Part shown: positions 49,284 to 61,046 of the stretch, one piece after another
Layout of the letters: every line of letters begins with the position of its first letter
How positions within the stretch are numbered: the first letter of the stretch is position 1
Origin: BACL21 sp038141525
GTDB lineage: Bacteria > Bacteroidota > Bacteroidia > Flavobacteriales > Flavobacteriaceae
NCBI GenBank assembly: GCA_038141525.1
Contig: JAYQIF010000001.1
Location: 1-64,000 of the forward strand
DNA: 64,000 bases
Direction of reading: 5' to 3'
The notes under the pieces: model-generated
What the model saw: the letters and a program-made list of their open reading frames with translations, nothing else
Told to the model about the DNA's origin: nothing
Database searches by the model: none
Translations under genes and position numbers: made by a program

Positions 49284-50316
49284 AATCTTGGTAATCTAAA
49301 TGGTGATCCACCGGCAGGTTGCGGGTAGCTGTTTTTCCGATAAGTTTATCAAATTCGGCAGCTAGAATAGAACCTGTACCAGGTCTTTTGACCCATATAT
49401 TTTCTTTGGACAATAGTTCTCCTTTTCGAATGGGTTTTATAGTACAAACTGTAGCAAATGCAAAATCAATAGTGACTTGTTCTTCTTTGGCCGGTTCTTT
49501 TTCTCCACCGCGCATTAAGGCAATTTCTTTTGCCCCATTGATTAGTGTTGCACATGCTATTTCATCCATACTGCAAACAATATCAGGGCCTTGCCGATTC
49601 ATGTTATCAGTAAAATGACGCTCTAGTATACTTGCGCCCAAGGCAACTGCGCCCAAACAAGCATTATTGTTCAGAGTATGATCACTCAATCCAAGAACTA
49701 ATTCTGGAAAATGTTTTTGAAGCGCTTGGAAACCACCGTACCTCACCAATTTCGGTGGTGTGGGATATAAATTGGTTGTATGCATTAACGCCACGGGAAC
49801 TTTGTGCTTTTTACAAATTTCTACAGTTCGGCTAACACTATCGATAGTATTCATTCCAGTGCTAATAATCATGGGTTTGCCGAAACGGGCGATGTGTTCG
49901 ATCAGCGGATAATTATTGCACTCTCCTGAACCAATTTTGAAGGCTGGGACATCAAAATCTTGCAAGCGATTGGCGGCAGCTCTTGAAAATGGCGTGGAGA
50001 TGAAAATCATCCCCTTTGACTCAACATATTGTTTTAATTCATATTCCTGATCCCCGTCCAAAGCGGATTGCTCCATAATCTCATAAATCGAGATATTGGC
50101 ATTTCCCGGAATTACCTTTTTTGCAGCGGCACTCATTTCATCGGCAACAATGTGCGTTTGGTGCTTGAGGACTTCCACCCCAGCCCGGGAAGCGGCATCG
50201 ACCATCTCTTTCGCTACTTGTAGAGACCCGCCATGATTTATTCCAAGTTCCGCAATAACCAGAGGTGGATGATCTAAGCCAACTAATCGATCGGCAATTC
50301 TAAATTCAGGATTCAA
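49276..50316 (-). CDS. neuB: N-acetylneuraminate synthase or related nonulosonate synthase
   Basis: Condenses ManNAc (or a related 6-carbon sugar) with phosphoenolpyruvate. 346 residues and intact: TIM barrel with VIAELGINHGGSLQVAKEM, KHQTHIVADEMS, GMIFISTPFSRAAA, FKIGSGECNNYPLI, ISTGMNTIDS, LGLSDHT, ERHFTDN, and a C-terminal SAF antifreeze-like domain (KRPGTGSILAAEFDKLIGKTA). Start TTG 50316 overlaps the neuA stop (TTGA). Confidence 0.95.
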   Translation of the reverse strand: MNPEFRIADRLVGLDHPPLVIAELGINHGGSLQVAKEMVDAASRAGVEVLKHQTHIVADEMSAAAKKVIPGNANISIYEIMEQSALDGDQEYELKQYVESKGMIFISTPFSRAAANRLQDFDVPAFKIGSGECNNYPLIEHIARFGKPMIISTGMNTIDSVSRTVEICKKHKVPVALMHTTNLYPTPPKLVRYGGFQALQKHFPELVLGLSDHTLNNNACLGAVALGASILERHFTDNMNRQGPDIVCSMDEIACATLINGAKEIALMRGGEKEPAKEEQVTIDFAFATVCTIKPIRKGELLSKENIWVKRPGTGSILAAEFDKLIGKTATRNLPVDHHLDYQDFE

Positions 50317-50987
50317 ATTTTTGTGGTTTTAAATATAAATTCTGCGAAGTGCAAATCATCCTGGGTGTCGATATCCACTTGGCCATAAGGATGATTAACA
50401 ATCATTGGTAAAGAGTTTTCGTCAAAAATAATTCCCTCTTTGATTAAATCACGATGAGTTATGTATAACAGACCATTTTCATAATAAGAAGGTTTAAGTC
50501 TTGACTGCGCATCCCAGGAGCATAGTTTAATGGCGTAAATTTACTCTGGTCGATATGGCCGATTTTTTTATTGAGCGGACTTACCGTAAACAAACTCTTT
50601 TTATTGTTTTTTTTCATAAGCTCAATGGCCTCTGAAAACAATTCTCGCGGGCGCAATGGATTAGTTGGTTGTAAAAGCACCAAATATTCAATTCCATTAC
50701 CAAGCTGTTCCAGCGCATGTTGCATCGTGGCAATTGTGGGTGATAAATCAGTAGCTAATTCCTCTGGGCGATCAATAACCTCCGCTCCAGATTCTAGAGA
50801 TATTGATTTAATATTCTGGACAATCCGTGCTCACGATAACTCGATTAATTTCTTGTTGCGCCAGGGCGTATTTTATACTATGCACAATAAGGGGCATATC
50901 AAGAAAACTTACGAGATTTTTTCCCGGAAAACGTTTGGACTGAGCGCGGGCTGGGATTAGGGCTGTCAAAGTTGTAATATTATTCAA
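50313..50987 (-). CDS. neuA: CMP-nonulosonate (sialic acid) cytidylyltransferase, several frameshifts
   Basis: Activates the nonulosonic acid with CTP. ALIPARAQSKRFPGKNLVSFLDMPLIVHSI, RVIVSTDCPE, YLVLLQPTNPLRP, LFTVSPLNKKIGH, then YGQVDIDTQDDLHFAEFIF in a third frame. Frame breaks near 50810, 50725 and 50490. About 224 residues. Start is probably TTG 50987 (alternative TTG 50969), three bases after the stop of the upstream GT2 gene. Confidence 0.88.
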
Positions 50988-50989
50988 AA

Positions 50990-51886
50990 TTACGTCCACC
51001 AATAAATTTTTGCCTCTTCTAAACTCATATAATTATAAAATTCTTCGGATGTCATACGTTCAGAATTTTTATGGATTTTACGAAGATTGAATATTAAATC
51101 AAATATTGCCATCATAAGCCCCAAAAATGCCCGAAAATCTCCTTTGAATAATTTCAATTTTATCTGGATCCAAATAGAATAGACAAGTCTTCTAAGAATC
51201 ACATTTAAAGGGTAAAACATGAGGTATAAATACCATCCTGATCGCAATGACTTTCGGGTACGTTGAATATAATCTTTATTTTTTTTGCGTGACTTAATAT
51301 CAACCCTATGATGAATCAAAATATCGGGATAGTAGTGGACCTCTAAGCCTTTTTTAAACAAGTGAAATGATGCGAAATCTTCTTCACCATAAAATTTAAA
51401 CCACTCGGGGTAATTAGGAATTTGGTGCCATGCAGAAGTCCTAATGATATGCTCCACCGACAAAACTCATTTACCCTAGTTGGCTTTTCAAGTGATAGTT
51501 TTTTATTTGGAGGATTGATCCCCCAAAAATCCTCATTGAAAGAATTGCACACTTATCAAATTTTTGAAAATATTGGCTAACCGCATTAAAATTTGGAATC
51601 TATTAAAAAATTTGCATCATCATCGAGTGAAAAGCAAAGGTGGTTTCCACCTGTGCCATAATTCTATTTCGACAATAAATTAGACCTTGATTACTGCTGT
51701 TACGAAGAGTCTGAATTGTTCAGGAGTATTTGCATCACATATTCAAATGTACCATCACCGGATGCATCGTCACAAATAAAACTTCAGATTTTCTTCGAAA
51801 ATCCAAATGTTGCAATGAACCTAGAGTTTTTTTAACTCATCAAGACGGTTATATGTCGTAATTATTAATGTAAAATCATTGATCAT
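50990..51886 (-). CDS. glycosyltransferase family 2, about four frameshifts
   Basis: ATG 51886 (MINDFTLIITTYNRLDELKK), SGDGTFEYV, NQGLIYCRNR, FSLDDDANFL (DxD), EDFWGINPPNKKLSLEKP, GEEDFASFHLFKKGLEVHYYP, ending in a long basic C-terminal helix region. Frame breaks near 51830, 51740, 51640 and 51460. About 297 residues. Directly upstream of neuA, so it may use the CMP-activated sugar or its acceptor; this is inference. Confidence 0.75.
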
Positions 51887-51921
51887 TACAAATAGTGCTT
51901 TCTATTTCGAACAAATAATCT

Positions 51922-53168
51922 TCATCCTAAATAATCGATTATCTCATTCTCAAAGCTAAATTCTTTCTCTAGTTTCCAATTCTTAAACAATTCATTAATA
52001 AGAGACTTAATTTTATTTACGTTATTGGATGAGGAAATAAACTTATAATTGGGACCCAACAAGCGCATTACCTCACTTTCTTTTGGTCCCAAATATAATA
52101 TTGGCTTATTCGCCGAAATACAGTGGGGAAATTTAGCTGGTAAAAAAGGACTCAAACCTTTATTTTCAGCTTCAATAATCACATTCACGTTAGCCTGTTT
52201 TTTGCAAATGAATTGAAATCTCAAAATCTTGCGACGCGAAAAATTTCACATTACTCAATGGCAAAATTTTTCAATTTTATCTGACAAACGGGGAAATTGG
52301 TCCAATAAAGTATAATTGAAACATTGATAGATTTTAATACCTTTGTCGTTCACAAATTAAAACCCTTCAATTAATTTGTCTGGATTTCCGTTGGCCTTAG
52401 TAGATTACCGGCATGAAGAAGATTAAATTTTTTATTGATCAAAAAATAAGATTTTCCTCATCTGTGAATTTTGAAATGAACTTATAGCAATCTGATGAGG
52501 AATAATTTTCGCCTTTTGACTGTCGAATTGGTAGAATTTTCGCATCCATTCCGATAATAACAAACTCGGAAATGATAAAAATTTGGATTGATCAAAAACA
52601 GACTGCATGAATCGCTTTTTTTGCAAAGTCCCTGGGCCTATTGAAGGCATAGCTCTTAGGATAACAAGCCATAGGATAAGGATCATGAATATAAGCGAGC
52701 CATTTTTCCATGAATACAGGGGATTCTAAAACTGCATGATGGGGGACAAAACTTTCACCTTGACTAAGCGTCATCACCTGATTAAATACAGATTCATCCA
52801 AAGCATTAAGCACCTTTCGAAAACTATAAGAAAGGCTCAAAAAGTAAAGGAAAACCCAACTATATTTTCAAAATAAGGGCTCAGGTTAAGTCCGATATAC
52901 CTCCTAAATAATCTGATTGTTCGACTCAAAATGTATCTCCAATTCCATTTTAACTCTACGATCTTAATCAATTCAACTCCACTAAGTGATACCTCAGTCT
53001 CAGATCCATGAAGCACTGTCAAGTTAAAAGACTGACTTAGATTCTCAATAAGTGCATAATTTGCCCGTGCACCACTTGTTCTATTGACATCGAGTGAATC
53101 AACTAGAACTAAAATATTTTTATTGGTAATTTTTCAGAAATGCTAAATATTAAATGCTCTACTGCCAA
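51922..53168 (-). CDS. probable glycosyltransferase (GT-B), several frameshifts
   Basis: Start TTG 53168 (MAVEHLIFSISEKLP), then NILVLVDSLDVNRTSGARANYALIE, LTVLHGSETEVSLSG, AYIHDPYPMACYP, SEWMRKFYQF, and at the end ISANKPILYLGPKESEVMRLLG. The late pieces resemble the nucleotide-sugar side of GT4 enzymes, but the catalytic EX7E region is blurred by frame breaks (near 53115, 52840, 52640, 52440-52220). Four bases after wecB. About 410 residues corrected. Confidence 0.6.
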
Positions 53169-53172
53169 GATT

Positions 53173-54275
53173 TTAATCAAATTTTTCTTCAAGAAAATCT
53201 AAAATCTGCATCGATGCACGCCCATCGCCAAATGGGTTTTTAACAACATCATTTTTAGAATTTCTTAATTTTAAAAGAACATTTTGGACAATTTTATCAT
53301 GATTCATTCCGACTAATGTTGATGTTCCTGCTGCGATACCCTCAGGGCGTTCCGTACTTTCTCGAGTCACAAGAACTGGCACACCAAATGTCGGTGCTTC
53401 TTCTTGAATACCTCCAGAATCAGAGATGATTAAACTAACATACTGCATCAACCATACCATGGAAGGGTAGTCAATCGGAGCAATTAAGTGAATTCTGGAA
53501 TGATTTTTTAAATCCTCACGAATGCTCATGGTAACATTCGGATTGGGATGAACTGGCCAAATAATATTACAACTATGTTTTTCAGCCAATACAAGAATTG
53601 AATCAGACAAATTCTTTAGACCAATTCCAAAGTTTTCTCGTCGATGGGCAGTCACCAATATCCAAGGTTTTGAAGTCTGGATTTTCTCAGTCCATTTTTT
53701 AATAAAGTCATTTTCAAAACCATTTGAAATTTTTTGACTTGACCAATCTAAGGCATCAATGACCGTATTACCCGTTTTTAAAATATTATCCGAAGAAACT
53801 GATTCAGCGATAAGTTTTTTTTAGCATGATCTGTTGGGGCAAAATGATACTTTGCAATTTTTGAAATGATCTGTCTGTTCATTTCTTCTGGAAATGGAGC
53901 AGAGAAATTATACGTTCTCAAGCCAGCTTCAATATGGCCCACAGGAATATTTCTGTGAAATGCAGCCATAGCCGAGGCAAGAGCCGTGGTCGTATCGCCT
54001 TGGACTAGAATCATGTCTGGGTTTTCATTTTGTAAAATTGGATCAAGTGCACTATAAATCTTGGAACTTAGACTATTCAAATTTTGGCCTTTCTCCATAA
54101 GATCTAGGTCATAATCGGGCTTAATATCGAACCATGCTAAAACCTGATCAAGCATCTCTCTATGTTGGGCTGTCACACAAACAATGTGTGGAATGTTTCG
54201 ATTTCTACATTCAAGCACCACGGGCGCCATTTTAATAGCTTCGGGACGCGTACCAAAGCAAATGAGAATTTTCAA
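53173..54275 (-). CDS. wecB: UDP-GlcNAc 2-epimerase, non-hydrolysing, one frameshift
   Basis: Makes UDP-ManNAc. ILICFGTRPEAIKMAPVVLE, CVTAQHREMLDQVL, LVQGDTTTALASAMAAF, GHIEAGLRTYNFSAPFPEEMNR, HFAPTDHAKKNL, then VTAHRRENFG, SDSGGIQEEAPTFGVPVLVTRESTERPEG. The T8 run at 53815-53822 needs a one-base change to restore AESVSSDNILKTGNTVIDAL. 367 residues. TTG start overlaps the upstream TGA (TTGA). Distinct from NeuC in the same locus. Confidence 0.92.
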
Positions 54276-55215
54276 AAGAAATTAAATTTTAAACGCCTCA
54301 AACGGTAAAAAAACAACCGAGTTGGGATTTTAACATAATATATCCGCCAAAACCAAGAAACAACATTCAAATCATTTGATTTTCGCAGCATTTCATTTAG
54401 AGAAATAAATTCTGAAAAAAGAATAGGACATATTGATTAAGTATCTTTTTAACTTGAATGTCATAAGCTTACTCTCGATAAAATGATTCCACAAAGACAA
54501 AATAGCTCGAGCCTTAGCCCTCTTCATTTTTAAATCGCCGGCGCAGTACTTGCCTGTATTCGATTCAGCATGTTTACGATTATAATAAAGCACATTTGAA
54601 ATCATTACTCCGCTCAACCCCGAGCTAACCATACGAGTATATAATTCCCACTCCTCTGCATAGCTTAAGTCTTCTAAGAATCTGTTTCCATTAAAACATG
54701 ATTTACGCCAAAAAACAGTGCATGAGGCCATTGGAATCTTGTTTTCCAAAATATTGATTATGTCATGATGGTTGACCTTAGCGATGAGTTCCGGTTTTTT
54801 GAAGATTCACTAATCTCTGGCGAATCAATAAACGGTTGTTTTTGAAAATAGAAAAATCAAATTCCGGATCCTTTAATAGGTTAAGGTTGATACCCAAATT
54901 ATTATGATGAACTATATCATCGTCATCAAAAAAAATCACATAATCACCATTACAAATATCTAGTCCAAAATTGCGACAACCTGGAAGTCCTTTTTTATAC
55001 TTATCTGGCCGAACTATATATGAAAACCGCTTATCCGCGGAAATAAATTCTTCTACAACTGTCTTAGTATGGTCTTGTCCCCCATCATCAATTATTAGAC
55101 ACTCAAAATTTTCATATGACTGATTTTTAATGGACTCAAGAGTATCCTTTATTAAATGGGCACGATTGAACGTGGCCATTATTATAGATATTTTTGGAGC
55201 GTCTAAAGTTTTCAA
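54273..55215 (-). CDS. glycosyltransferase family 2, two frameshifts
   Basis: TTG 55215 (MKTLDAPKISIIMATFNRAHLIKDTL), CLIIDDGGQDHT, GLPGCRNFGLDICNGDYVIFFDDDDIVH, then CTVFWRKSCFNGNRFLEDLSYAEEWELYTRM. Breaks near 54775 and 54420; with both corrected the protein runs to the TGA inside the TTGA shared with wecB. About 313 residues. Confidence 0.85.
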
Positions 55216-55245
55216 TGAAATCTAACTAGTTTTTCTTGTAGATCA

Positions 55246-56255
55246 TTATCTGAAAACTAATTTTAAAAAATCAAATTCCTGCGCTAATGATCGATTCATG
55301 CCCACTTTTAACCTAAAAATGAAGTATTTGAATAATTTCGAAGTTATTAAATCCTTTTTCTTCAATAATCGATGCTTAATCAAGTCCTTCTCAATCAGCA
55401 TTGTTATTTTGTTAATTATTCGAGCCTCATTAAAATTTGACATCAGTCCAAGTTTGATTTTGACTGACATTGACCGATAATGTTTTATCAAAAATTCATC
55501 GGATAAACCCACCTCTAAAGAATAGATGTTTCCTAGAACGCGGCTTTCATTTTGATTTAGGTTAACACCAAGATTGTTTAGATAAAGCATTCGGGTATGA
55601 AAATCATGATTCTTTTGCGTTTTAAAAGATCTTCGGGAGATTTGATCGCCATGGATTCTATAACTAATAAGTGGCTCTTTTAAATTCTTGAATTTTCCGT
55701 AAGACATGAGTCTCACCCAAAGGTCATAATCCTCTGCAGGTTCTCGTTCTTTGTTATATCTAATTTTATTTTCAATCAACACCGATTTGCGAATAATTAC
55801 CGATGGATGAATAAATTGATTCCCGCGCAGCAACAGGGCTTTAATTTCATCGTTTTCTATTGGTAACATAAATGATGTTTGCCCATCTATTCTCTTATAC
55901 TGGGAACCGCATAAGATATAATCCAAATTGTTCTCTAAAAACTCTAATTGCTCTTTAAAGCGATCTTCATGACAAATATCATCACCATCCATACGTGCAA
56001 TGTATCTACCCACGCTTTTCTCAATTCCGAGGTTAAGGCTATCTGTATACCCGGTATTCTTTTCCTTTTGAATTAAAATGATTCGATTATCCTCGAATTT
56101 TTAATCAAATCAACTGTATTATCTGTTGAAGCATCATCAATTATGATTAATTCGAAATTCCGATAAGTTTGACATAAAACACTTTTGATTGCCTGATCGA
56201 TATAATTCGACTCATTATATACAGGCATTAAGACAGAGATACTTGGATTAATCAA
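55246..56255 (-). CDS. glycosyltransferase family 2, one frameshift
   Basis: TTG 56255 (MINPSISVLMPVYNESNYIDQAI), LIIIDDASTDNTVDLI, LNLGIEKSVGRYIARMDGDDICHEDRF, SVIIRKSVLIE, EPAEDYDLWVRLMSYG. Break near 56085 in a run. About 335 residues. It overlaps the upstream gene by eight bases. Typical GT-A fold with a helical C-terminal tail. Confidence 0.88.
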
Positions 56256-57108
56256 AAACGAAAATTCTTTTTAACCATCGTAATGGTCTGAGTATCAAAA
56301 ACCCAATGCGAAATTCAATTTTCTTTAGATTTTTTAATTTTTCAATCTCCTGGCTCTCTAGTAACTTCAATAAATATTGCGCATGTGAGATGTGATATTC
56401 TTTGTATAAAGTTTGATGCTTATTAATAATTAAGCGCCTTAAATCATATTTAATTTTGTTCGCACGAGTAGTGGTTGAGTTTTTGCGCATACGATAATTA
56501 AACAAAACTTCAGGAATAACAAATGCGGTACCCCCATCAGATAAGAGACGGATGTAAAATTCCCAATCCTCAAATCCTTGTTTCATGGATTCATCATAAC
56601 CACCAACCTTTTCCCAATCAGATTTTCTGAACATTGAATTGCCAATTGCCGAATTCTCGCAAATAAAACTAGAAATAGATCCTCCACCGGGTTTAAATAT
56701 TTCAATGAAATCATCACTTTCAGTAATTCTTCTCCCCCAGCAAGTGACTATTTTAACTTTATTTTTTTGTAATAGAACTTTAACAGCTTTTTCTGCGAAA
56801 GTAGGTTCAAAATAATCATCGCTATCTAAAATCAAAATATTTTCACCGGTAGCACAATTAATTCCATTATTTCGAGCTGAACTTGGCCCACTATTTTTTT
56901 GAGTTAATAGTAAATCTATTTTGGGTTTTAATAATTGAAGCTTCTTTTTTGTTGACGCATTCGATCCATCATCAATGACAATAATTTCTGCGGGATGAAA
57001 AGTTTGATTTAAAGCAGAATTAATCGCTTTTTCAACAAATATATTATCGTTATAACAAGTAATTATTATTGATAATTTTTCATTTTTACTGTATTCTCTA
57101 TTTCTCAT
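56248..57108 (-). CDS. glycosyltransferase family 2, intact
   Basis: 286 residues from ATG 57108 (MRNREYSKNEKLSIIITCYN), which overlaps the stop of the upstream gene. IIVIDDGSNASTKK, GPSSARNNGINCATGENILILDSDDYF (DxD), NSMFRKSDWEKVGGYDESMKQGFEDWEFYIRLL. Sugar and acceptor unknown. Confidence 0.92.
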   Translation of the reverse strand: MRNREYSKNEKLSIIITCYNDNIFVEKAINSALNQTFHPAEIIVIDDGSNASTKKKLQLLKPKIDLLLTQKNSGPSSARNNGINCATGENILILDSDDYFEPTFAEKAVKVLLQKNKVKIVTCWGRRITESDDFIEIFKPGGGSISSFICENSAIGNSMFRKSDWEKVGGYDESMKQGFEDWEFYIRLLSDGGTAFVIPEVLFNYRMRKNSTTTRANKIKYDLRRLIINKHQTLYKEYHISHAQYLLKLLESQEIEKLKNLKKIEFRIGFLILRPLRWLKRIFVFD

Positions 57109-58128
57109 TACAAGAAACCACAAAATTCCACTTTGATTGACTTATTACTCGTAAGACATCAAAAAATCCGATTTTAGACGTCAATTTAAAAATGATTATA
57201 ACAAGGCTTTTTATCCTCGTTAAAATTGAAAGGTTTGAAAATCTTATTTTATTCAAAACTTCAATTAGGAACAAGTGTTTTGAGTTATGAATTTTAATAG
57301 TACTAGTAGTATCAATAGAATCAAAAAAACTCATAAAATCGACATATCCATCAATATCTGAGAAATGTATCGACTCATTTTCAAAATGTAGATTGGACAA
57401 ATACTTATTCATATCTTCAGTTCCATTATGCGACTTGATGAAATCACCTAATACACACATCAAATTTTTTTGAATTGTTGTTCTCGAAAATCTGAAATAA
57501 GATAACTAGAGGTAAGTGATTTATCATGAATTCGATATCGATATAAAATTTTTTGGTAGTGAAAAAAATTAAAATATTTCAAAGCTCTCAACCAAAAATC
57601 ATAATCTTCGACTAAAAAATACTTTATTCTATATCCTTTAAGTTTTTCAAAAACGTCGCGAGTATATAAAAAACAGCAACCAATTACATTTTTAAAAAAA
57701 ATATTATCGATGTCCGGTAAATTTATACGATCGATTATTTTACCACTTTTATTTATTGTCTCATAATTGCAAAAAACTATATCTGCCTCAGATTTTTGTA
57801 TTGTACGAACCATTTCATAAATGGCATTAGTATGAAAAAGGTTATCGTGACTAATCCATGTTATATAACGTCCCCTTGCCATACTATGTCCCAAATTAAG
57901 GCTGATAGGTAACTGCATGTTTGTGGCATTGTTAATCAACTTGATGCGATGATCATTTGTATTAATCATTGAATTAATTATATCTAATGAGTCATCAGTC
58001 GAGGCGTCATTGATAATAATCAATTCAATATTCCGATAAGTCTGATTAAGACAACTCTCAATACACATTTGCAAATAATCCTGACCATTATATACAGGAA
58101 GAACTATTGAAACTAATTCCTTAAGCAT
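57098..58128 (-). CDS. glycosyltransferase family 2, one frameshift
   Basis: ATG 58128 (MLKELVSIVLPVYNGQDYLQ), LIIINDASTDDSLDIIN, NLGHSMARGRYITWISHDNLFH, GCCFLYTRDVFEKLKGYR, LVEDYDFWLRALKYF. The A-run at about 57465-57472 needs one base to join the C-terminal 120 residues. Corrected length is about 343. ATG overlaps the end of the GT4 gene upstream. Confidence 0.87.
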
Positions 58129-59285
58129 TTTTTGAAAAAATATTTTCCAATCTTAAGACGTAATTATCAGGCGTATAAGTTTTAATTATCTTGCGATTTG
58201 ATTCCCCAAGAGCCAACCGCCTTTCTGAATTATTAATCAATTCTTTAATTTTGCTTTTTAGAATTAACTTGTCGTTTTTAATTAAAAAGGAGCTATCTCT
58301 GATTAATTCCTTAGTCCCTGGGTGATTAGTTGCAATAACTGGTAAGCCATATAGCATATATTCTTGAACGACATTCGGCGTACCTTCAATATCAGACATT
58401 AGAATGCCTATATCAATACACGAAAGAATTTCTTCGACCCTGCTTCCCGAGAGTATATTTACTTTGTGACTCACTTTATGTAAAATCACCTTATTTACGA
58501 GATTATCAAAAATATGTGCCGTACTTTCAGTGTTATTTCTGTCACCTAAAAAAATTAGGTGGCTATTATGGAATTCATATGTCAATTCAATAAAAGAATC
58601 CAAAACCATATTGTGCAATTTTTCTGGACGATAATGGGCTATCATGCCAATAACAATATTATTTGATGGAATATTAAATTTAGCTTTAATGTCATTTTTA
58701 TCAAAATCAATTCTTAATAACGTCGGAAATTGAGGCAGTACAAATAGCTTATCTTCCTTAATTCTATATTTTTCTCGAAATATTGAAATACAATTTTCTG
58801 CATTGCCAATAAATAAATGAGTTCCCTTAATTACAATCTTCTCAACAATATCATTTTTCCATACATCTAGCCCAAGTTGATGCCAAAATGTGATTTTGAC
58901 GGAAATCAAAAATCGACGTAGAAAAAAGGCAATTTTTGATGATGTATTCATATACGGAATAATTATCTCATATTTATTTTGTCTTAAATCCCTTGTTATT
59001 TGAAAAATAGAAGATAATATCCAATACAATCTTTTGATGTTTTTGAATTCTATCGAAAATGGGAAATACAAATAGATATTATTGTAAGCAAAGATTTCTC
59101 CAATAAATTCCCTACACTCATCCCTAAACTTTAATGGAATTGAATCTGTTTTAGAAATAAGGAGATCTATCTTGCAGTTTCTTTTTTCCGATAAGTATTT
59201 AGCAAGTCCTAGTGCTTGCCTTTCGGCACCACCTAAAATGGGATGATCGATTATAAAAAGAATACGATTATTTTTAAAAAATCAT
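58121..59285 (-). CDS. glycosyltransferase family 4, one frameshift at the start
   Basis: ILFIIDHPILGGAERQALGLAKYL, EIIIPYMNTSSKIAFFL, TFWHQLGLDVW, IGNAENC, VIGMIAHYRPEKLHNMVLDSF, HLIFLGDRNN, IGILMSDIEGTPNVVQEYMLYGLPVIATNHPGT. Taking one T out of the T6 run near 59277-59282 gives an ATG start at 59285 (MIFKNNRILF) and also ends the upstream gene cleanly at DDF. About 387 residues. Confidence 0.85.
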
Positions 59286-60090
59286 CTTTTTCGCTCAATC
59301 TTTCCGATAAATATTTTCTCGAAATCTGCACGAGACGAGTTGATTCCCCAAACCGTAATATGAAATTAGCTTCAATCAAATCCCAAGAATATTGCGCCTG
59401 TTTCATTTTGAGAATCTCATCCATGCAACTTGTCCGGGGCCCGTCATGAGTACGATAATATACCTTGGCATTAGAATTGAACTCTACTTTTTCAATCTTT
59501 GTGAAAATACGGCACATGAATTCACCATCTTGATTGATTATTAACTTTTCATTCCATTCACCCGCTCTATGAATCAAATTTCGTGGAATTAAATAGGCAT
59601 GTGGAGGCATAAATGCGTGTGAAATGGCAAGTGCATCAATAAATTGCTCAACTTCATCAAAATTTTGATAAACGAAAAGCGATTGACTTTTAATATCACC
59701 AGGGTTTTTGTTGAAAAAATCCCATTTGGAAGTGGCAATAGTATTTGAAGTCGCACCAGATAAGCCCTCAACCTGAGCTTCAATTTTAATGGAGTCTAAT
59801 AAATCGTCATCATCAAGGTACTGAATGAAATGACCCTTGCTTTTCCGAAATGCAAAATTTCTGCATGCATTCGCTCCACTAATTTCATGATCAGGACCAA
59901 AATAATATTGAAATCTTGAATCTTTTTCTAAAAATGATGAAATTTCTTGTTTCGTATTATCCGTACTATTATCATCTACAATAATACACTCCCATTTCTG
60001 ATAAGTTTGGTTTAAAACGCTTTCTAAGGTTTCCTTTAATAGTTCACTTCGATTAAAGGTTGGTATTAATATGGAGACTAACGGAGCCAT
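59251..60090 (-). CDS. glycosyltransferase family 2
   Basis: 279 residues as read: APLVSILIPTFNRSELLKETLESV, CIIVDDNSTDNTKQ, GANACRNFAFRKSKGHFIQYLDDDDLLD, HAYLIPRNLIHRAGEWNEKLIINQDGEFMCRIF. If the T6 run at its end is really T5, it stops after SEKDDF, about eight residues earlier. Typical GT-A enzyme of unknown specificity. Confidence 0.9.
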   Translation of the reverse strand: MAPLVSILIPTFNRSELLKETLESVLNQTYQKWECIIVDDNSTDNTKQEISSFLEKDSRFQYYFGPDHEISGANACRNFAFRKSKGHFIQYLDDDDLLDSIKIEAQVEGLSGATSNTIATSKWDFFNKNPGDIKSQSLFVYQNFDEVEQFIDALAISHAFMPPHAYLIPRNLIHRAGEWNEKLIINQDGEFMCRIFTKIEKVEFNSNAKVYYRTHDGPRTSCMDEILKMKQAQYSWDLIEANFILRFGESTRLVQISRKYLSERLSEKDDFLKIIVFFL

Positions 60091-60093
60091 TTT

Positions 60094-60985
60094 TTAGTAA
60101 TTAACTTTATTCCTCTCCCGACTTTCGAGAATTTCTGGAATTAGTGAAACTAATGATCGGTATTTAAGGAGATTGATTCTGAATGTTCGGAAATTGAATT
60201 TAATCATTGACTTAAATATTTCATTTCGCCAAACTCTCTTTTTTGCATTCAAAATCCGGAGTAATATTAATGTCTCCCAGATAGAGTTTAAGTCTACGTT
60301 CCAATACATCTTTGTCTAATTTATCAGAAATATTTGGCTCGAACTCTTCCCTCTCTATCATGACGTATATTCACTGGAGGCACTACTCCCATTTTGAGGT
60401 CATGAGCACGAACTCTCTGACAATAGTTTTCATCCTCACCATAATGGAAAAACATAGGATCAAATAATCCAACTCTTTCTATAGTTGATTTTGGAATAAG
60501 CCAACCAGCAGCATTAACAAATGGCAAAGAGTAGACTTTTTTACACTACCGTCTAATAAATCAAAGAATAGATTTCCGGAGCTAACACACTTTAAATATT
60601 CACTAAAATTCCGGTCTAAATCAGTTCCTGAACCGTTGTAGTGTGTTGGACTCATAATACCATACTCCGGATTGCTTTGATGAACCTCAATGAGTTTTTC
60701 CACACAATCATTCTCTAAATATGCATCCTGATTGAGTAAAAAAACATACTCAGCCCCATTAGATAAGGCTTTCTGAATTCCAATGTTATTTGCTTGACCA
60801 AAGCCAATATTTGTTTTGTTTTCAATAAGTATGACTTCAGGATAGTTTTCACGAATATGATTTAATGTAGAATCGTTCGATGCGTTATCGATTACGATAG
60901 TTTGACCCACCTCACAAGAATCAAGACACTCATCAATCCATTTCATTGAATTGAATGTAACCACTATAATTTTAAAATGGGTCAA
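60094..60985 (-). CDS. glycosyltransferase family 2 (rhamnosyltransferase-like), two frameshifts
   Basis: TTG 60985 (MTHFKIIVVTFNSMKWIDECLDS), TIVIDNASNDSTL, NIGFGQANNIGI, YVFLLNQDAYLENDC, GIMSPTHYNGSG, then NAAGWLIPKSTIERVGLFDPMFFHYGEDENYCQR. Breaks near 60520 and 60330. About 296 residues. The GEDxxYCxR element is usual in dTDP-rhamnosyltransferase-like GT2 proteins; specificity is not proven. Confidence 0.83.
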
Positions 60986-61046
60986 AATTGTGATGATGAA
61001 TTAATAAAAGGATTGACCTAGTCACAATACGAAAGAATTTAAAGAT

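Noticed and set aside
58121..58128. Treating each short ORF in the polysaccharide locus as an individual gene
   Set aside because: Neighbouring fragments join end to end into known family architectures with conserved motifs in order, so they were merged.
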